Below, piece after piece: positions 44,138 to 54,118 of a stretch of DNA of 64,000 nt. Position numbers and translations under genes: made by a program. Each line of letters begins with the position of its first letter. The first letter of the stretch is position 1. Source of the DNA: Campylobacter devanensis. GTDB taxonomy: Bacteria > Campylobacterota > Campylobacteria > Campylobacterales > Campylobacteraceae. The notes under the pieces were generated by a model. That model did no database searches. It was not told the DNA's origin and saw nothing but the letters and a program-made list of their open reading frames with translations. The stretch covers positions 434,001-498,000 of the forward strand of contig NZ_CP018788.1 of assembly GCF_002139915.1 (NCBI RefSeq), in the 5' to 3' direction.

Positions 44138-45444
44138 ATATTGTAGCACTTGCGACTCCGTATGGAGTAGGAGCAATCTCGATTATAAGACTTAGCGGCA
44201 AAGATGCTCTAAGTATTGCTGATAAAATATGTGGTAGTTTAACGCCTAGAGTTGCGCATTTAAAAGAGTTAAAAGATAGAGATGGCAATGTCTTAGATGA
44301 GGCTATTGTTATATATTTTAAGGCTCCATTTAGTTTTACTGGTGAAGATGTTGTGGAGTTTCAAACTCATGGTGGCGTAGTTGTAGCAAATTTAATTATA
44401 GATGAAATTTTAGCTTATGGAGCTAGAGTAGCTGACCCTGGAGAATTTAGTAAACGAGCACTACTAAATGGTAAAATCGATTTAGCTAAGGCTGAGAGTA
44501 TTCAAGGATTGATAAATGCTAGAAGCGAGGGTGCGGCTAAAATTTTAGCTAGAGTTATGAGTGGTGAGCTTGGTTTATTTTGCGATACTTTGCGTGATGG
44601 ACTAATATCAACTCTAGCTTATACTGAGACTTGTATTGATTATGCTGATGATGACTTGCCAGCTGATATAATGGAGCAAATTAAGCTAAAATTAAAAGAA
44701 GTATCATCAAAACTAGATCACATAATCTCAATTTCAAATTCCAAAAAAGGCTTAATTGATGGCTATAAAGTAGCTATTATTGGTTGCCCAAATGTAGGTA
44801 AAAGCTCAATTTTAAATTCACTTTTAAATTATGAACGCGCTATAATTAGCGATACTCCTGGTACTACTCGTGATACTATTGAAGAGCAGATAAAAATAGG
44901 CACTCACTTAGTACGCATTATCGATACCGCTGGCATTAGGCATAGTGACCATGATATAGAAAATATAGGAATAGAGTATTCCAAAAGAGCTGCTAATAGC
45001 GCTGATATAATTATTTGTGTATTTGATAGCTCAAGAGTTAGTAATAGTGAAGATATAGCTATTTTAGATTTTATCAATAGTTTAAATAAAAAGGTGATTT
45101 TTGTATTGAATAAATCTGATTTGGAATTTAAATTTGATCTTGATATTGATGGGATTTTGCTTAGTGCAAAAGATGAATGCTCAGCTTTAAAATTTGCACT
45201 TGAGAGATATTTAAACTCACAAGATACAAATGAGATAATGCTAAGCTCAAATCGCCAAATAAAAGCATGCCAAGATGCTAAAAATGCAATTGATAGAGCA
45301 ACTGAGCTTTTAGATGAATCAGTGTTGGAGCTATTTGCTTATGAGATAAATAGAGCCATAAAAGAGATAGGAAGCATTACAAAACCACTCCAAAATTCTG
45401 AAATTTTAGATAAAATGTTTAGCAGTTTTTGTCTAGGAAAATAA
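44134..45444 (+). CDS. mnmE: tRNA modification GTPase MnmE
   Basis: 436 residues. The N-terminal tetrahydrofolate-binding domain (ATPYGVGAISIIRLSG) is followed by a helical domain with an inserted G domain: P-loop GCPNVGKSS, switch DTPGTTRDT, DTAGIR and NKSD. The C-terminal FCLGK end is the conserved C(I/L)GK tail. With MnmG it modifies the wobble uridine of some tRNAs. Length is slightly shorter than the E. coli protein, as in other Campylobacter. Confidence 0.97.
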   Translation: MNIVALATPYGVGAISIIRLSGKDALSIADKICGSLTPRVAHLKELKDRDGNVLDEAIVIYFKAPFSFTGEDVVEFQTHGGVVVANLIIDEILAYGARVADPGEFSKRALLNGKIDLAKAESIQGLINARSEGAAKILARVMSGELGLFCDTLRDGLISTLAYTETCIDYADDDLPADIMEQIKLKLKEVSSKLDHIISISNSKKGLIDGYKVAIIGCPNVGKSSILNSLLNYERAIISDTPGTTRDTIEEQIKIGTHLVRIIDTAGIRHSDHDIENIGIEYSKRAANSADIIICVFDSSRVSNSEDIAILDFINSLNKKVIFVLNKSDLEFKFDLDIDGILLSAKDECSALKFALERYLNSQDTNEIMLSSNRQIKACQDAKNAIDRATELLDESVLELFAYEINRAIKEIGSITKPLQNSEILDKMFSSFCLGK

Positions 45445-45462
45445 ATTTAAAAGGGGAAACAT

Positions 45463-47658
45463 ATGGATAAAGAAACGATACAAGCGCATAAAATTAGCGA
45501 TGATGAATATAAGAAGATATTAGAAATTTTAGGGCGTGAGCCAAATTTACTTGAGCTTGGTGTATTTTCTGCAATGTGGAGTGAGCATTGTAGCTATAAA
45601 TCATCTAAAAAATATTTAAATGGCTTTCCTACTAAAGCCCCATGGGTACTTCAAGGTCCAGGCGAGAATGCTGGAGTGATTGATTGCGGTGATGGTATGG
45701 CTGCTGTATTTAAGATGGAAAGCCACAATCACCCAAGTTTTATTGAGCCGTTTGCTGGTGCTGCTACAGGAGTTGGCGGTATTTTTAGAGATATCTTTAC
45801 GATGGGTGCTAGGGTTGAGGCTAGTATGAACTCTTTAAGATTTGGGCAGGTTCGTGGAGATGATAAAACTAATCGCCATCAACGCTATTTAGTAAAAGGT
45901 GTAGTATCTGGTATTAGCCATTATGGCAACTGCATGGGTGTGCCAACTGTAGGTGGTGAAACTACATTTGATGAGAGTTTTAATGGTAATATTTTAGTTA
46001 ATGCTTTTGGTCTTGGAATTTGTAAAAGTGATGAGATATTTTACGCAAAAGCCGAAGGTGTAGGAAATCCAGTAATGTATGTTGGGTCAAAAACAGGTAG
46101 AGATGGCCTTGGCGGGGCTGTGATGTCAAGCGATAGCTTTAATGAAGAAAATAAATCTCTACGCCCAACTGTTCAAGTAGGCGACCCATTTGCTGAAAAG
46201 CTTCTTATGGAGGCGTGCTTAGAATTATTTAAGTGTGATTATATTGTAGGAATTCAAGATATGGGAGCAGCTGGTCTTACTTCAAGTAGTTTTGAAATGG
46301 CAGGCAGAAGCGGTAGCGGTATGAGAATGTATCTAGATAAAGTTCCTATGCGTGAGAGTGGAATGACTCCATATGAGCTAATGCTTAGTGAATCACAAGA
46401 AAGAATGCTAATCTGTGCTAAAAAAGGGTGCGAAGATAAGATAAAAGCAATCTTTGCTAAATGGGATTTAGATGCTGAGATTATCGGAGAGGTAACTGAT
46501 ACTGGCGTGATGGAGTTATATTGGCATGGAGAGCTAGCTGGTAGTGTGCCTATTGCTCCACTTAGCGAGGCTGCTCCTATGCTAGATCGCCCAACTAGCA
46601 GACCAAAATATCTTGATGAAATTGCAAAAATTAATTTAGATAATATGCCAAATATTAGTAATCAAGAAGCATTTGAGCTATTAATAAGAGATTTAAATGT
46701 GGCAAATAAAAGCTTAATATATGATCAATATGATTCAACTGTAGGTACAAATGTAATTAAAAAAGCTGGCAAACTAGGTGCTGCTGTGATGAGAATAAAA
46801 GAAAATGGCAAATCAATTGCTATGGGTATGGAGTGTAATACTAGATATAATTATGTAAATCCAAGAATTGGCGCTGCTGCAGCTGTTGCAACAAGTGGTA
46901 GAAAAGTGGCTATGAGTGGAGCTACTCCGCTAGCTATTACAGATTGTCTAAACTATGGAAATCCACAAAATCCTGAAGTAATGTGGCAGTTTGCTAATGG
47001 CTGCGAAGGGATTAAAGAGGCTTGTGCTGCGCTTAATACTCCAGTAGTTAGTGGTAATGTAAGCTTGTATAATGAAACTGATGGTATTAGCATTCAGCCA
47101 ACTCCAAGTATTGTAACTGTAGGTGTAGGTGATGATGCTAATAAAAGCTTAGATAGTGAATTTAATAGTGCTGGCGTGAGTGTTTATTTGCTTGGTAAAA
47201 CTACTGGTGAGTTTGCTGGATCGCTATATATGAAAGCTATAGCAAATCTATGCGCTGGAGAGCTAAAGGAGATTGATTATAAGGCAGAAAGAGCACTTTG
47301 GGATTTAGTAATTGAGGCTAATAAAAATAGAGTTTTAGCTTTTGCCAATAGTGTAGGAGTAGGTGGTATTGCTATAACTCTAGCTAAGATGGCAGCAGTT
47401 AGCTCTATTGGTTTTAGTGGAGAGATTAAATTTGATGATGGTCGCTTTGTATTTGATGAGAGTTTTTCTAGAGCAGTAGTAGGTGTTAAAGATGCTATTA
47501 AATTTGAAGAGCTAGCTAAAAAATATGGAGTTGAGTTTATTAAAATTGGCTTAAGTGGTGGTGATGAGTTTATTCTTAATGATATTAAAATGGACTTAAA
47601 AGAGCTGCAAAATATCTATTTTAGCGAGTTTGCTGCTGTTATTAAAAGTGAAGATTGA
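45463..47658 (+). CDS. purL: Phosphoribosylformylglycinamidine synthase subunit PurL
   Basis: 731 residues, the small PurL that works with PurS and Pur[15 protein letters not shown] near the N-terminus, [38 protein letters not shown] and the second-half [10 protein letters not shown] are conserved PurL motifs. It uses ATP and glutamine-derived ammonia to make FGAM in purine synthesis. A ribosome binding site AAAGGGG lies before the ATG. It is followed by a DjlA-like gene whose start overlaps or abuts its stop. Confidence 0.97.
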   Translation: MDKETIQAHKISDDEYKKILEILGREPNLLELGVFSAMWSEHCSYKSSKKYLNGFPTKAPWVLQGPGENAGVIDCGDGMAAVFKMESHNHPSFIEPFAGAATGVGGIFRDIFTMGARVEASMNSLRFGQVRGDDKTNRHQRYLVKGVVSGISHYGNCMGVPTVGGETTFDESFNGNILVNAFGLGICKSDEIFYAKAEGVGNPVMYVGSKTGRDGLGGAVMSSDSFNEENKSLRPTVQVGDPFAEKLLMEACLELFKCDYIVGIQDMGAAGLTSSSFEMAGRSGSGMRMYLDKVPMRESGMTPYELMLSESQERMLICAKKGCEDKIKAIFAKWDLDAEIIGEVTDTGVMELYWHGELAGSVPIAPLSEAAPMLDRPTSRPKYLDEIAKINLDNMPNISNQEAFELLIRDLNVANKSLIYDQYDSTVGTNVIKKAGKLGAAVMRIKENGKSIAMGMECNTRYNYVNPRIGAAAAVATSGRKVAMSGATPLAITDCLNYGNPQNPEVMWQFANGCEGIKEACAALNTPVVSGNVSLYNETDGISIQPTPSIVTVGVGDDANKSLDSEFNSAGVSVYLLGKTTGEFAGSLYMKAIANLCAGELKEIDYKAERALWDLVIEANKNRVLAFANSVGVGGIAITLAKMAAVSSIGFSGEIKFDDGRFVFDESFSRAVVGVKDAIKFEELAKKYGVEFIKIGLSGGDEFILNDIKMDLKELQNIYFSEFAAVIKSED

Positions 47659-47660
47659 TA

Positions 47661-48380
47661 GTGAATATATTTTTAATCTTAATTGGGCTTGTTGTTGCAT
47701 TTTGGTTACTTAGTCGAGGGTTTGCTAATTCAAACTATAAAAAACAAAGCCTTCAAGAGCTTCAATATGATGATGCTAAATATCTTATAATGCTTACTGC
47801 AAAAGTCGCCAAAAGCGATGGAGTAGTAAGCAAAGATGAGGCTAATTATATATCACTTTTATTAGATGATATATGCTTAAAGCTTGGAGATGTTAATGTT
47901 AGAAATGATTTAAAAGAGCTATATACCTGGCATAAAGATAGCCATAGCTCAGCTTATGCTATTGCTAAAGAGTATAAGCAAAAGATGAGGTTTAGCCAAA
48001 AAATCTGGATAAATCGTATAGTATTTTTTATGAATTTAGCCTATATTGATGGTGAATTTAATGGCAATGAAAAGGCAATACTACAAGAGATTTGCGATGG
48101 ATTTGGCTTGCATAAGAGTATTGTAGAGGATCTTTTTGCTCATTTTGAGGCTGAATTTAAAAATTTATCTAAAGAAAATACTAATATTGATCCATATGAA
48201 GTTTTAGGGCTTTCAAAAGATGCTAGTTTTGAGGAGATTAAGGCTAGTTATCGTAGATTATCTAGAGAGTATCATCCTGATTTTACGATGGATAAAAGTG
48301 ATGAGATAATTACTCAAGCAACTAAAAAAATGCAACAAATAAATGAAGCATATGATATGTTAAAAGCGAAATTTAAATAA
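47661..48380 (+). CDS. DjlA-like membrane J-domain protein
   Basis: About 239 residues. An N-terminal membrane helix (IFLILIGLVVAFWLL) is followed by a TerB-like helical domain (about 35-145, with the acidic AKSDGVVSKDEANYI motif seen in DjlA) and a C-terminal J domain (DPYEVLGLSKDASFEEIKASYR with HPD). It should stimulate DnaK at the membrane. The start is uncertain: GTG at 47661 is used, but TTG at 47655 inside the purL stop is also in frame. It lies between two purine genes, with no known functional link. Confidence 0.85.
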   Translation: MNIFLILIGLVVAFWLLSRGFANSNYKKQSLQELQYDDAKYLIMLTAKVAKSDGVVSKDEANYISLLLDDICLKLGDVNVRNDLKELYTWHKDSHSSAYAIAKEYKQKMRFSQKIWINRIVFFMNLAYIDGEFNGNEKAILQEICDGFGLHKSIVEDLFAHFEAEFKNLSKENTNIDPYEVLGLSKDASFEEIKASYRRLSREYHPDFTMDKSDEIITQATKKMQQINEAYDMLKAKFK

Positions 48381-48389
48381 GGAGTGTAT

Positions 48390-49922
48390 ATGAGGGCATT
48401 AATTAGTGTTAGCGATAAAAGCGGTATAGTTGAGTTTGCTTTAGGACTTGAGGCTTTAGGTTTTGAGATTTTAAGTACAGGTGGTACATATAAAACGCTA
48501 AAAGATAATGGTATTAAAGTTATAGAAGTTAGCGAATTTACTGCTAGTCCTGAGATGTTTGAAGGTAGAATCAAAACACTTCACCCAAAAATCCATGGAG
48601 GAATCTTACATAAAAGAGATAATGCTAGTCATGTAGAACAAGCTAGTAAGCACGATATTAAAGGTATTGATTTAGTATGTGTAAATTTATATCCATTTAA
48701 AGAGACTACAATCCGTACAGATGATTTTGAAGAGATTATTGAAAATATTGATATTGGTGGCCCTACTATGGTAAGAAGTGCGGCTAAAAATTTCAAAGAT
48801 GTCTTAATAGTTACTGATATGAATGACTACGATAAGGTACTTAATGCTATTAGGAATGATAGTGCTAGTTATGAGTTTAGACGTGATTTAATGATTAAAG
48901 CATATGAACATACTGCAGCATATGATTCTATGATAGCTAACTATATGAATGAGAGATTTAATGGCGGATTTGGTGCTAAAAGATTTATAACCGGTTCAAA
49001 AGTATTTGATACAAGATATGGTGAAAATCCTCATCAAAAAGGTGCTGCATATGAGTTTGATAGCTTTTTAAGTTTAAATTTTACTCAGTTAAAGGGTGAA
49101 GCAAGTTTTAATAATATGACAGATATAAACTCAGCTGTAGCTATCGCTTCGGCATTTGGCGATGCTCCAGCAGTTGCTATTTGCAAACATGCTAATCCGT
49201 GTGGTTTTGCTATTGGAGAAAATGAGCTTGATAGCTATATAAAAGCTCTTAAATGCGATCCTATTAGTGCATTTGGTGGAGTAGTAGCGATAAATGGTAC
49301 GCTTACAAAGGAGCTAGCTCTTAAAACTAAAGAGATATTTATAGAGGTTATAATCGCTGCTAATGTAGAAGATGGTGTTTTAGAACTTTATAGTGATAAA
49401 AAACGCACTAAAATCTTTACACAAAATAATAAATTCCTAGTAACATCTGGCTATAAATGGGATTTTAAACATATTGATGGTGGTTTTGTATTTCAAGAAA
49501 AAGATAGCATAAGCGATGCTGAAGTAGATAATGCTAAACAGGTTACGATAAAAGCCGCCAATCCGAGCGAGATAAAAGATCTAAAAATTGCATGGAAAAT
49601 TGCAGCTTTAACTAAATCAAATTGTGTGGTTTATGTCAAAGATAGCACTCTTTTAGCTATTGGAATGGGGATGACTAGCAGGGTTGATGCGGCTCGTGCT
49701 GCAGTAGCTAAAGCTAATGATATGGGTATAGATCTAAAAGGTTGCGCATTAGCTAGTGAGGCATTTTTCCCATTTGCTGATAGTATAGAGATAGCAGCAA
49801 GTGTTGGCGTTGCAAATGTGATTCAACCAGGTGGTTCAATTCGTGATGAAGATGTAATAGAAGCAGCTAATAAAGCCGGAATTAGTATGTATTTTACAGG
49901 CATTAGACACTTCTTGCATTAA
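48390..49922 (+). CDS. purH: Bifunctional AICAR formyltransferase/IMP cyclohydrolase
   Basis: 510 residues. The N-terminal MGS-like IMP cyclohydrolase domain has [24 protein letters not shown] and [14 protein letters not shown]. The C-terminal AICARFT domain has [25 protein letters not shown] and the [12 protein letters not shown] segment. It carries out the last two steps of IMP synthesis. The ATG at 48390 is chosen over an in-frame GTG at 48384 because AAGGAG lies 6 bases before it. A terminator follows. Confidence 0.97.
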   Translation: MRALISVSDKSGIVEFALGLEALGFEILSTGGTYKTLKDNGIKVIEVSEFTASPEMFEGRIKTLHPKIHGGILHKRDNASHVEQASKHDIKGIDLVCVNLYPFKETTIRTDDFEEIIENIDIGGPTMVRSAAKNFKDVLIVTDMNDYDKVLNAIRNDSASYEFRRDLMIKAYEHTAAYDSMIANYMNERFNGGFGAKRFITGSKVFDTRYGENPHQKGAAYEFDSFLSLNFTQLKGEASFNNMTDINSAVAIASAFGDAPAVAICKHANPCGFAIGENELDSYIKALKCDPISAFGGVVAINGTLTKELALKTKEIFIEVIIAANVEDGVLELYSDKKRTKIFTQNNKFLVTSGYKWDFKHIDGGFVFQEKDSISDAEVDNAKQVTIKAANPSEIKDLKIAWKIAALTKSNCVVYVKDSTLLAIGMGMTSRVDAARAAVAKANDMGIDLKGCALASEAFFPFADSIEIAASVGVANVIQPGGSIRDEDVIEAANKAGISMYFTGIRHFLH

Positions 49923-49925
49923 TTT

Positions 49926-49951
49926 AACTTGGGTCAAATTCGACCCAAGTT
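49926..49951 (+). terminator. Intrinsic terminator after purH
   Basis: AACTTGGGTC (49926-49935) and GACCCAAGTT (49942-49951) form a perfect 10-base stem with a 6-base loop, starting 3 bases after the stop. The T run behind it (TTGCCTATTTT) is interrupted. Confidence 0.75.
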
Positions 49952-50005
49952 TGCCTATTTTAGGCGAAAATTATCTTATTAAACTTCTAGTAAGAGTTAA
50001 AGATG

Positions 50006-50011
50006 TATAAT
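50006..50011 (+). promoter_or_regulatory. Probable promoter -10 of the chemoreceptor gene
   Basis: Perfect TATAAT preceded by TG, 30 bases before the ATG at 50042. AAGGTGAG serves as ribosome binding site. Confidence 0.5.
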
Positions 50012-50041
50012 TTCACTATATTTTATTCAAGGTGAGACAAA

Positions 50042-51631
50042 ATGATTAATACCATAGGTAAGAAAATAGTTCTCAGTATTATTGCTGTGCTATTTATTAG
50101 CTTTGTAGTTATGCAGTTTATTATCATAGCTCAATTTAACAGTTCATCTACACAAATTACTAAAGATAGTTTAAATATGCTTAGTTCGTCGATTTTTCAA
50201 ACAGTTCAGACTGCTATGAATACAGGCGACCCACAAATTATAGAAAAATCAGTTCATGATGCAAGTTTAATTAAAGGCGTAGCATCTTTAAAGATTTATC
50301 GTTCTGATGTTGTATCTGAAGGGTTTGGATTAGATAAGGTGGTGCCTAAGGATAATATTATCAAAGAGCAATTTATAAATCCAAAAAATTATACAGAGAC
50401 TATCAAAACCAAAGATAATCATCAATTAAGATTAGTTACTCCGATTATTGCTAAGAGCGAATGTTTGGCTTGTCATGCTTTATCTAAAGAAAATGATGTT
50501 TTAGGCGTGATGGATTTATCATACTCATTAAATGCTATGGATAAAGATTTACGAGATAAGAGTGTTATGTTCTTTTTAATCTTTGCTATTTCACTTATTT
50601 TAACTGCTATTATTGTTTTGGTTGTACTTCGCAAGGTTGTTATTGCTCCAGTGTTGGAGTTATTAAACCGTGCCAAGGATTTAAGTAGTGGCGATGGCGA
50701 TTTAAGTGCTAGAATTTCAGTTAAAAGTAGCGATGAGATTGGTCAGACTTGCCAGCATATTAATGTATTTATAGAGAAAATTCAAGACATAGTCAAAAAA
50801 GCTCAAAATAGTGCTAAGAGTGTAGAGAATGAGACAATGACGCTAAATGACAACGCCTCAATACTCCTAAATAGCACAGAAGCAGGAAAAACTCAAGCCA
50901 AAGAGTCATACGCAATTAGTAAAAGCATATCCGATGAGTTAGAGATATCAACTGACAAATCAAGCAAAGCAGCCGGCGCTAATAAACAATCTTATGATGA
51001 GTTAGAAGAGATGATACACTCTCTTAGCGAAGTTGTAACTCATCTAAATGAAGCAAATGCTAAAGAACAAGAGATAGCACAAAAAACAATAAGCGTAGTT
51101 AGCCAAACCGAAGATATGAAAAAGGTATTAGATATCATAGGCGATATAGCTGATCAAACAAATTTACTTGCTTTAAATGCAGCTATAGAGGCGGCTCGTG
51201 CCGGAGAGATGGGAAGGGGATTTGCCGTAGTGGCAGAAGAGGTTAGAATATTAGCTGAAAAGACCAATGAATCTTTAAGCGGTATAAACTCTAATGCTCA
51301 AAATATGATAGAATCTACTAGGGAGTTAGGTGTTTCGCTTAATGAAAACGCTAAAAATATTGCACTTATTAGCACAAGTGCAAATGATTTAATGGATAGA
51401 GCTAGATCAACCCAAAAAGCTACAAGCGAATCTATGCAGATAGTTCAAGAGGTATCATCGATGGCTATAGAGATTACTAGAAAGATAAAGACTCTACTAG
51501 ATCAGTCTGAAAGCTCTGTAGAAGCATTTGATAATAATGCTAAAATTGTACATCAATTCTTAGAAGTATCAACTAGTCTAAAAGATGTATCTACCAGATT
51601 AGAAGATGATCTAAATAAATTCAAAACCTAA
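50042..51631 (+). CDS. Methyl-accepting chemotaxis protein with periplasmic heme-c motif
   Basis: 529 residues. Membrane helices at about 10-31 and 175-197 enclose a periplasmic sensor domain of about 140 residues. Near its end is CLACH (Cys141, Cys144, His145), a covalent heme-c binding motif, within [13 protein letters not shown] followed by [16 protein letters not shown] domain follows (about 198-250), then the signalling domain with the hairpin tip [20 protein letters not shown]. Heme-c PAS-like sensors of this shape are known in Geobacter chemoreceptors, where heme redox state or gas binding is sensed. It likely steers the cell by redox potential, oxygen or NO. It is monocistronic. Confidence 0.9.
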   Translation: MINTIGKKIVLSIIAVLFISFVVMQFIIIAQFNSSSTQITKDSLNMLSSSIFQTVQTAMNTGDPQIIEKSVHDASLIKGVASLKIYRSDVVSEGFGLDKVVPKDNIIKEQFINPKNYTETIKTKDNHQLRLVTPIIAKSECLACHALSKENDVLGVMDLSYSLNAMDKDLRDKSVMFFLIFAISLILTAIIVLVVLRKVVIAPVLELLNRAKDLSSGDGDLSARISVKSSDEIGQTCQHINVFIEKIQDIVKKAQNSAKSVENETMTLNDNASILLNSTEAGKTQAKESYAISKSISDELEISTDKSSKAAGANKQSYDELEEMIHSLSEVVTHLNEANAKEQEIAQKTISVVSQTEDMKKVLDIIGDIADQTNLLALNAAIEAARAGEMGRGFAVVAEEVRILAEKTNESLSGINSNAQNMIESTRELGVSLNENAKNIALISTSANDLMDRARSTQKATSESMQIVQEVSSMAIEITRKIKTLLDQSESSVEAFDNNAKIVHQFLEVSTSLKDVSTRLEDDLNKFKT

Positions 51632-51673
51632 TTCTAGCTACCCAAGCGGTGGCTAGAATTATAGCTTTTTTTT
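51630..51673 (+). terminator. Strong terminator after the chemoreceptor gene
   Basis: A 13-base stem (51630-51642 with 51648-51660, one G-T pair) closes the 5-base loop CAAGC; ATAGC and eight T follow. The hairpin begins inside the stop codon. Confidence 0.9.
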
Positions 51674-51687
51674 AACTTAAATTTAAT

Positions 51688-51693
51688 TATAAT
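51688..51693 (+). promoter_or_regulatory. Candidate -10 box of the thioesterase gene
   Basis: TATAAT in the gap between the chemoreceptor terminator and the thioesterase start, with T-rich DNA before it. It would place the CAATTT repeats in the leader of the mRNA. Confidence 0.4.
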
Positions 51694-51709
51694 TAATAAT
51701 TCAAAGTTA

Positions 51710-51733
51710 CAATTTCAATTTCAATTTCAATTT
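51710..51733 (+). repeat. Four tandem CAATTT hexamers upstream of the thioesterase gene
   Basis: Exactly four copies of CAATTT in a row, 22 bases before the start codon and 17 bases after a candidate -10 box. Slippage here would change leader length or spacing to the ribosome binding site region, not a reading frame. Confidence 0.85.
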
Positions 51734-51754
51734 AAAAATATTAAGGATTTGATA

Positions 51755-52159
51755 ATGAAAAATATGGGCGAACCAAGGATAAAAATCGTCGCTATGCCAA
51801 GCGATACAAATCCAGCTGGAAATATATTTGGTGGATGGATTCTTTCTCAAATTGACCTTGCTGGGGCTATAGCTGCTAGAGAGTTAGCGCCTATAAGAGT
51901 TGTAACAATCTCGATGAAAGAGGTAATTTTTAAAGAGCCAGTATTTATTGGTGATATTGTTAGTTGCTATGCCAAAATAACTCAAGTAGGCCAGACATCT
52001 ATAACAACAGTGGTAAAAGTAGTCGTGCAAAGATTAAATTCGCAAGGATTTTGTGAGTGTGTTCCAGTTACAACTGCTGAAGTAACTTATGTTAGCGTAG
52101 ATGAAAAAGGCAATAAAAAACCAATAGATAGCGATTTAAAACGATTACACGGATTTTGA
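51755..52159 (+). CDS. Acyl-CoA thioesterase, YciA-like hotdog fold
   Basis: 134 residues. The hotdog motif NPAGNIFGGWILSQIDLAGA with the catalytic Asp of QIDLAG, and ISMKEVIFKEPVFIGDIVSCYA, match the YciA/BACH acyl-CoA hydrolase family. It splits acyl-CoA into free acid and CoA in the cytoplasm. The ATG at 51755 follows AAGGA; an in-frame TTG at 51749 is less likely. A diverged copy of its last 111 bases is found at 57810-57920 at the edge of the acquired module. Confidence 0.9.
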   Translation: MKNMGEPRIKIVAMPSDTNPAGNIFGGWILSQIDLAGAIAARELAPIRVVTISMKEVIFKEPVFIGDIVSCYAKITQVGQTSITTVVKVVVQRLNSQGFCECVPVTTAEVTYVSVDEKGNKKPIDSDLKRLHGF

Positions 52160-52166
52160 TTAATAG

Positions 52167-52219
52167 GCTAAATTTGAGATTTTAGGTGCTCAAATTTGGC
52201 TTTAAATTTATTATTATTT
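52167..52219 (+). terminator. Intrinsic terminator after the thioesterase gene
   Basis: GCTAAATTTGAG (52167-52178) pairs with CTCAAATTTGGC (52189-52200), 12 pairs with one G-T and a 10-base loop; TTTAAATTTATTATTATTT follows. Confidence 0.75.
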
Positions 52220-52818
52220 ACTCTGCATTTTATTGCAAATAGGTGAAATTTGCCACTATCTTAATTAGATTAAATGAATTGATATTTTGTAAAAAGTATG
52301 TTTGTATAAATTTAACTTATTTTAAGAAAAAAGATATTTTTTGGTAGATAAATAGTAATGCAAGTAGCACAAAAGATAAACAATGTCATTTATCAGTGCT
52401 ACAAAATAAGAGCAAGGCTAGCTTGTTTTTTGTAGAGTGTTAGATTGTAGCTAAACTAGTTTTTGCTATATCTGTAAAAATTTTCATTTGCTTTAAAATA
52501 AATTCACCGCTAAATTATCCGGCTAAATTTAAACTTATAAAGATATAATATAGCTATCAAAATACTATATTTATATTCCAAAGGCAGACTAATGGCAATT
52601 TTCCGAGTGAGTGATTTTCCTAGTCATATCCGCTCCAACCAAAGCAAACACTAGTAAATAATATAATAGCTAAAATTTTGTTCATATTTTCTCCTTGTTA
52701 TTAAAATTAAGAATAATTTACCCCACCATCTATACTTAAAAAATACTTAATAGGGATATATAAATTTTACATAATAAGAGAGAATTGCCTATTATAATTA
52801 ACTCTTAAATTTTTTAAT
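52201..52818. other. Gene-poor spacer with a hairpin and a gene remnant
   Basis: No intact gene is visible in these 618 bases. There is a hairpin at 52364-52402, where GTAGCAC pairs with GTGCTAC and ATAAA with TTTAT inside it. A cut-down exported peptide gene lies at 52620-52685 on the minus strand (separate entry). The rest is AT-rich with no recognised signal. Length and content suggest a decayed region at the left edge of the accessory DNA. Confidence 0.6.
52620..52685 (-). pseudogene. Truncated small exported protein (DUF5334-like remnant)
   Basis: A well-placed ribosome binding site (AAGGAG) and ATG lead into a clear signal peptide, MNKILAIILFTSVCFG, then WSGYD and a TAG stop after 21 residues. 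Small Campylobacter proteins of the DUF5334 kind start their mature part with W-x-GYDYE and go on for about 60 more residues; here the codon after GYD is the stop and the next codons read EN. This looks like a nonsense mutation followed by decay. The family name is from memory and was not searched. Confidence 0.5.
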
Positions 52819-53727
52819 TTAATATTTTTTTGGATATATTTCCACTATTATATGAACTAGCTCTTCGTGCTTTGATAGCTCTTTTTTGATAAGATTTATA
52901 TCAATTGGATTAATGGAATTTAAAGAGATTATACAAGTGTATTTGTCATTTGCTACTTTTAGAAGGTGTAGATCTTTGATTTCTATATCACTTCTAAATA
53001 GGCGTAAAATATCTACCACTTCGCTAACTATTGGCTCATTCATATTAGCATCAAGTAGTATTTTGCCCGATTGTCTTAATAGCCCTATAGCCCACACTAA
53101 TACCAAAATAGCACCAATAATCCCCATAAGTGGATCTAAAAAATCAGCTCCAAAAAGCAGCCCAAATCCCAAAGCCACAATAGCCAAAATAGAAGTAAGC
53201 GCATCAGTAAGGACATGTATATAAGCAGCTTTTAAATTCAGATCATCGTGATGATGATGGTTATGATGATGATCGTGGCTAGACCTTAATAACCAAGCAC
53301 AGATTAAATTCACCATAAGTCCGATAATAGCTATCAAAATTGCCTCTTTATATGCTATGGATTCTGGATTTATAAACTTTAAAATAGAGTGATAAATCAT
53401 CAAAAACGCAATCACTAAAAGCGACAAGGCACTAGTGTAACTAGCTAGAATTTCCATCTTATAAGTACCAAAACTAAATCTAGCATCGCTTTTATATCTA
53501 TTTGACATAATATAAGCAAAATACGCTAGTCCAAGTGCTAATGCGTGAGAGCTCATATGCCAACCATCGGCTAGTAATGCCATAGAGTTAAAGTATATAC
53601 CGCCTATAATTTCAGCTATCATCATAGATATTGTGATTATCATCGCATATAGCGTGTTTTTCTTGGCGGTAAGATTAGCTGAGTGAAAATTGTGATTATG
53701 TGAAAAATTTAAAATATTATTACTCAT
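52819..53727 (-). CDS. CzcD-type cation efflux transporter with His-rich loop
   Basis: 302 residues, six membrane helices. Metal-site residues are in ALLADGWHMSSHALALG (helix 2, H/D type) and ALTSILAIVALG plus HVLTDALT (helix 5). A cytoplasmic histidine loop between helices 4 and 5 (DHHHNHHHHDD) is typical of Zn/Co/Ni exporters. The C-terminal domain is short. It is divergent from a FrmR/RcnR-type repressor gene with a matching operator in between, so it is most likely the metal-inducible exporter controlled by that repressor. Confidence 0.9.
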   Translation of the reverse strand: MSNNILNFSHNHNFHSANLTAKKNTLYAMIITISMMIAEIIGGIYFNSMALLADGWHMSSHALALGLAYFAYIMSNRYKSDARFSFGTYKMEILASYTSALSLLVIAFLMIYHSILKFINPESIAYKEAILIAIIGLMVNLICAWLLRSSHDHHHNHHHHDDLNLKAAYIHVLTDALTSILAIVALGFGLLFGADFLDPLMGIIGAILVLVWAIGLLRQSGKILLDANMNEPIVSEVVDILRLFRSDIEIKDLHLLKVANDKYTCIISLNSINPIDINLIKKELSKHEELVHIIVEIYPKKY

Positions 53728-53754
53728 ATTAAACCCTTTTTAAAAAATATTATG

Positions 53755-53771
53755 ATACTATACCCCAGTAT
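53755..53771. promoter_or_regulatory. RcnR/FrmR-type operator between repressor and exporter genes
   Basis: ATACT (53755-53759), ATACCCC, AGTAT (53767-53771). The inverted TACT/AGTA arms around a 7-base core ending in a C tract match the known E. coli RcnR operator layout of TACT, a G/C tract and AGTA. It lies 28 bases before the exporter start and 27 before the repressor start, so one bound tetramer could block both promoters. Confidence 0.7.
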
Positions 53772-53797
53772 AACTTATAAAAAGATAAAGGAAAATT

Positions 53798-54070
53798 ATG
53801 GCTCACATAGTAGCAAATAAAGATAAGCTTCTTTTGCGTATTAAAAAGATAAAAGGGCAAATTTCAGCCTTAGAAAAGGCCTTAGAAGATGAGAAAGATT
53901 GCTTTAAAGTACTTCAGCAAATTAGTGCCGCAAGAGGTGCTATCACATCTTTGATGGCAGAAGTCTTGGATGGGCATATCAAAGAGCATCTTGGAAATAG
54001 CGTTAGCCAAGAGCAAAGAGAACAAGAGATAGCAAATTTAACTTCGCTTTTAAAGAGTTTTTTTAAATAA
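53798..54070 (+). CDS. FrmR/RcnR/CsoR-family repressor
   Basis: 90 residues, all-helical, no classical helix-turn-helix. RIKKIKGQISALEKALEDEKDCFKVL carries the family Cys (position about 36) that binds metal or senses formaldehyde, and QQISAARGAITSLMAEVLDGHIKEHL is the second conserved helix. The divergent neighbour is a metal exporter with a His loop, which favours a metal sensor (Ni, Co or Zn) over formaldehyde. AAAGGAAAA precedes the ATG. A terminator follows. Confidence 0.85.
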   Translation: MAHIVANKDKLLLRIKKIKGQISALEKALEDEKDCFKVLQQISAARGAITSLMAEVLDGHIKEHLGNSVSQEQREQEIANLTSLLKSFFK

Positions 54071-54072
54071 TT

Positions 54073-54118
54073 TTTAAAGGGTAAAATAGTCTATTTCACC
54101 CTTTAAATTCTTTTATAT
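54073..54118 (+). terminator. Terminator after the FrmR-like gene
   Basis: TTTAAAGGGT (54073-54082) pairs with ACCCTTTAAA (54098-54107), and inside it AAATAG pairs with CTATTT; TTCTTTTAT follows. Confidence 0.8.

Noticed and set aside
52364-52402. Small RNA gene at the hairpin in the 52.2-52.8 kb spacer
   Set aside because: There is a two-part hairpin but no clear promoter or T run with it, so an RNA gene is not supported.
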